Part shown: in pieces, positions 61,601 to 64,000 of the stretch
How positions within the stretch are numbered: the stretch's first letter is position 1
How the letters are laid out: the number at the start of each line of letters is the position of its first letter
Origin: Haliclona indistincta
Taxonomy: Eukaryota > Porifera > Demospongiae > Haplosclerida > Chalinidae
Length of the DNA stretch: 64,000 bases
NCBI GenBank assembly: GCA_964017065.1
Contig: OZ024786.1
Span: 5,185,781 to 5,249,780 of the forward strand
Direction: 5' to 3'
Program-made: the position numbers and the translations under genes
The notes under the pieces: generated by a model
Told to the model about the DNA's origin: nothing
Database searches by the model: none
What the model saw: the letters and a program-made list of their open reading frames with translations, nothing else

Positions 61601-64000
61601 TACCTAATTCGAATATTCTGTGCATCAAGTGGTATAACTTGTGCATTTTATATGTCATGAGCTCACAATTTCCTAACATTATATACTGCATAGATTAGAA
61701 AAATCCAAAAATGACCTATTTGTGAATTTCATCTTTTAGGAAATTGCCAAATTGAATGGCAGAAAAGTATACTGACCTATGTAAGCAATTTATACAAGGA
61801 CATACTTTTAAGGTTTAATAGAACACATGAGGAGCAGAAGGATAGGCCTAGTTGAGCATACCTAGTGAGTGTTGCATAACAATTACCAATATTAATACAG
61901 AAGCAGAAGTGACTTTTTGCTTGACAAACTTTTATGGTTACCAATATTACACAGACTAACTGAATTATCATTATATGCACAGTGGGTGGAACCACAGAAG
62001 ATTACTAACATTACTTATATACAAGCCGTATCATACATGCTGGCACGACGAACATTAAATACAGAGAATTATCAGTCAGAATCAAAAAAGTAAGTACAGA
62101 ATGATTGTAAACAAGTGGCAAGATAAAGCATAATTATTATAGCATGACTACAAAAGTAACATTAATAATGAAGACAAAGCCTTACATGTATAAGATAAGT
62201 AATACACGTTAAGAAACTGAAATTAATAAATCATTTTATCAAGAAAGATGGTCGTTCTGAAATCGTACTGACATACAATTCAACGATTTTGTCAAAAAAT
62301 GAGCAACGAAGAAAAAAGAAGCTATACACATTTACACATTAAAAAGAAATGTCGATCAAACAAAATTCAATTGATTGGTAGCATAATGCTACTGAATATA
62401 AAAGAGAACAGCATAATATAAAAGAACAGAACATATAAATAATTTATCACTAATTAAGACGGTACTTATTAATAAGTGACATCGAAAAAAATGAAAAATA
62501 GTAAAGTGAGACGGTATGCATTAATGACAGTGATACCGAAAGAAATGAACATAATAATTATTATAGCCTAATTTTTACACCATGAAGTAAAGTAAAGAAA
62601 CACTTTTAAATCAAGCTTGCACACATGGAGACAAAAACGAAAAATAATACTTAAAAACTCAGTGATTCACAAAAATTAATGAGTTAAAGACAAATATACA
62701 AAGGAGGTGGAGCCATCTTGTCAAATTTGAGGTGTAAACATTAAATTTGATGAGAAGTTCAAGAGCGAGAATTTATAAATTTCTTCAATTTCGTAAGTAT
62801 GCAGGTTTACAGCAGGCGACACATGAGAATATCTAAATGGAACTGTACGAACAAGATAACTTTATACCGGCTCCTTATTAATAATCACACTTAGTCAATA
62901 TTACGGTTCATCACGTTGTCGAATTGTTAAACTGCAATGTTATTAGTATTCTGAAACCAAGTAATCGTTTCCATCATGAAAAATAAGCACGTTTCGTTTC
63001 TTGTTATTTCTAATGCAGGACAAATTTGTTTCAATAGTCACAATCATTCAACAGGAGGTCTCGAGGCCTATGGGTGACGATCCAACTCGTAACGTATCAA
63101 TCTGGTTCTGAAAATAGTTCAACGATATTGTCCATGGGCTTTGGACACATGCTTTAATTCTCCGTCAAAACAACTTTTATAGTTTTCTCTTAATCACATC
63201 GACTCTCCATAAATTCAGTGATGTACGTCTCAGTATTTTCGTAACAAACTGTTTCCTTTTTTTCATAAGATCAAATGCTGACCAAAAGTTGCAAACAAAA
63301 GCTCCAGTAGTAGTAAGCAACAATTGTATCGGCAGCTCAGCAACAATAAAGAGAATTGTGCCAGACAATCATTTGTAGCCTCGAAAACCTACGTAATACC
63401 ATCAACCGCCACCAATACAACTTCTACTCCGCCAGCTCCATCTATCAACAGCTCTGCATTAGAATCACCACATCTCTTGGAGCGCTTTGGAGTTAGTGAC
63501 GAATTTTATCATTAGCTAGCATCAATGTTCGTTAATAAAGAAGCCAGCCCACTGTATAGAGCATAAGCCAAAAAAATTTCTTGATAACTTTTGTCAAACT
63601 TGTTAACAGACAGCGCAAGAATTAGACACATTTGAAAAGTACATAAAAAAAACTAAACTAACTTGAATGGTACAGAAAAACCATTTTAATGAAGAGAGAA
63701 ATCATGAGAAGTAAATAACTAATGAAGAATCAAATAGTAAATTGTAATAACAATTCATTGTTCATAAAAAAATTTCATCACATAAATTTTCTAATAAAAA
63801 TGAGATTTCGTCAGTAAATTTTCCAAATAAAAAAGGAAATAAATAATAACCAGGCACATATCCATGACATGAAGACTTAAATTAAAAGAATCTGTATCAA
63901 AATTGTAATGAGAATAAATTAGACAATTCATGTTACAAATCCAAATGATGCTTGTTTATTAAAAATAAATAATTATTACAAAAAGCTTTTTCATAAAAAA
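61600..64000. other. AT-rich tail, no gene supported
   Basis: Very AT-rich with many AATAAT/TTAATA runs on both strands. A Thr/Ser/Pro-rich ORF at 63324-63515 (TNTTSTPPAPSINSSALESP) shows no motif. The end (63700-63915) holds the inverted copy of the 53.65-kb repeat. Confidence 0.6.

Overview
This window is nuclear DNA of a eukaryote, most likely a marine invertebrate, with a demosponge as best guess. The reasons are AT-rich sequence, very short GT-AG introns (36 to about 60 nt), TATA-box promoters a short way upstream of intron-split reading frames, and a dense mix of old metazoan mobile elements (BEL/Pao, Ty3/Gypsy, DIRS-like, CACTA/CMC-like, PIF/Harbinger, Mutator-like, Tc1/mariner-like, hAT-like). 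No bacterial-style operon, rRNA, tRNA or CRISPR locus was recognised. The species is inferred from style and remembered family resemblance, not from a search.

Layout. 0-3.3 kb: tandem repeats, a hairpin-alternating array, two terminal-inverted-repeat (TIR) elements, one of them a Harbinger-type MITE with a TAA target duplication lying inside a proline-rich ORF, then a TATA-driven acidic/Gln-rich reading frame. 3.3-8.4 kb: mostly non-coding, with Gypsy integrase and other transposon scraps. 8.4-10.7 kb: a broken DIRS-like element (reverse transcriptase, RNase H, tyrosine-recombinase N-lobe), then a foldback and a Crypton/DUF3504-like recombinase tail. 10.9-19 kb: a promoter plus first exon, a long-TIR element carrying a 41-bp minisatellite, and small intron-split genes (15.9, 17.3 and 18.3 kb). 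20.3-21.0 kb: a Mutator-like MITE with a 9-bp target duplication.

21.3-25.2 kb and 36.7-39.7 kb are two copies of one large duplication, each holding a BEL/Pao remnant (end of pol, LTR, primer-binding site, start of gag). A third Pao copy (48.5-49.7 kb) sits in an intron. 29.3-30.1 and 45.6-46.5 kb form a second duplicated pair, one with a 28-bp unit amplified from one to six copies. 33.4-36.1 kb is a decayed CMC-like transposon region with a transposase block and a Ulp1-like protease exon.

The best-supported apparent host gene is at 47.3-48.4 kb: five exons with fully consistent splice phases, two 36-nt introns and a tandemly duplicated exon. 50.5-52.4 kb is a GC-richer block of degenerate tandem coding repeats, probably a retroelement. 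52.5-61 kb holds several unrecognised exon-like ORFs, a CMC zinc-finger start and repeats. At 61.0 kb begins a Harbinger-like end followed by its Myb/SANT-like ORF. The last 2.4 kb is AT-rich with no gene seen.

Most coding material is therefore transposon-derived and broken. Gene calls away from these families rest only on open frames and splice-site logic.
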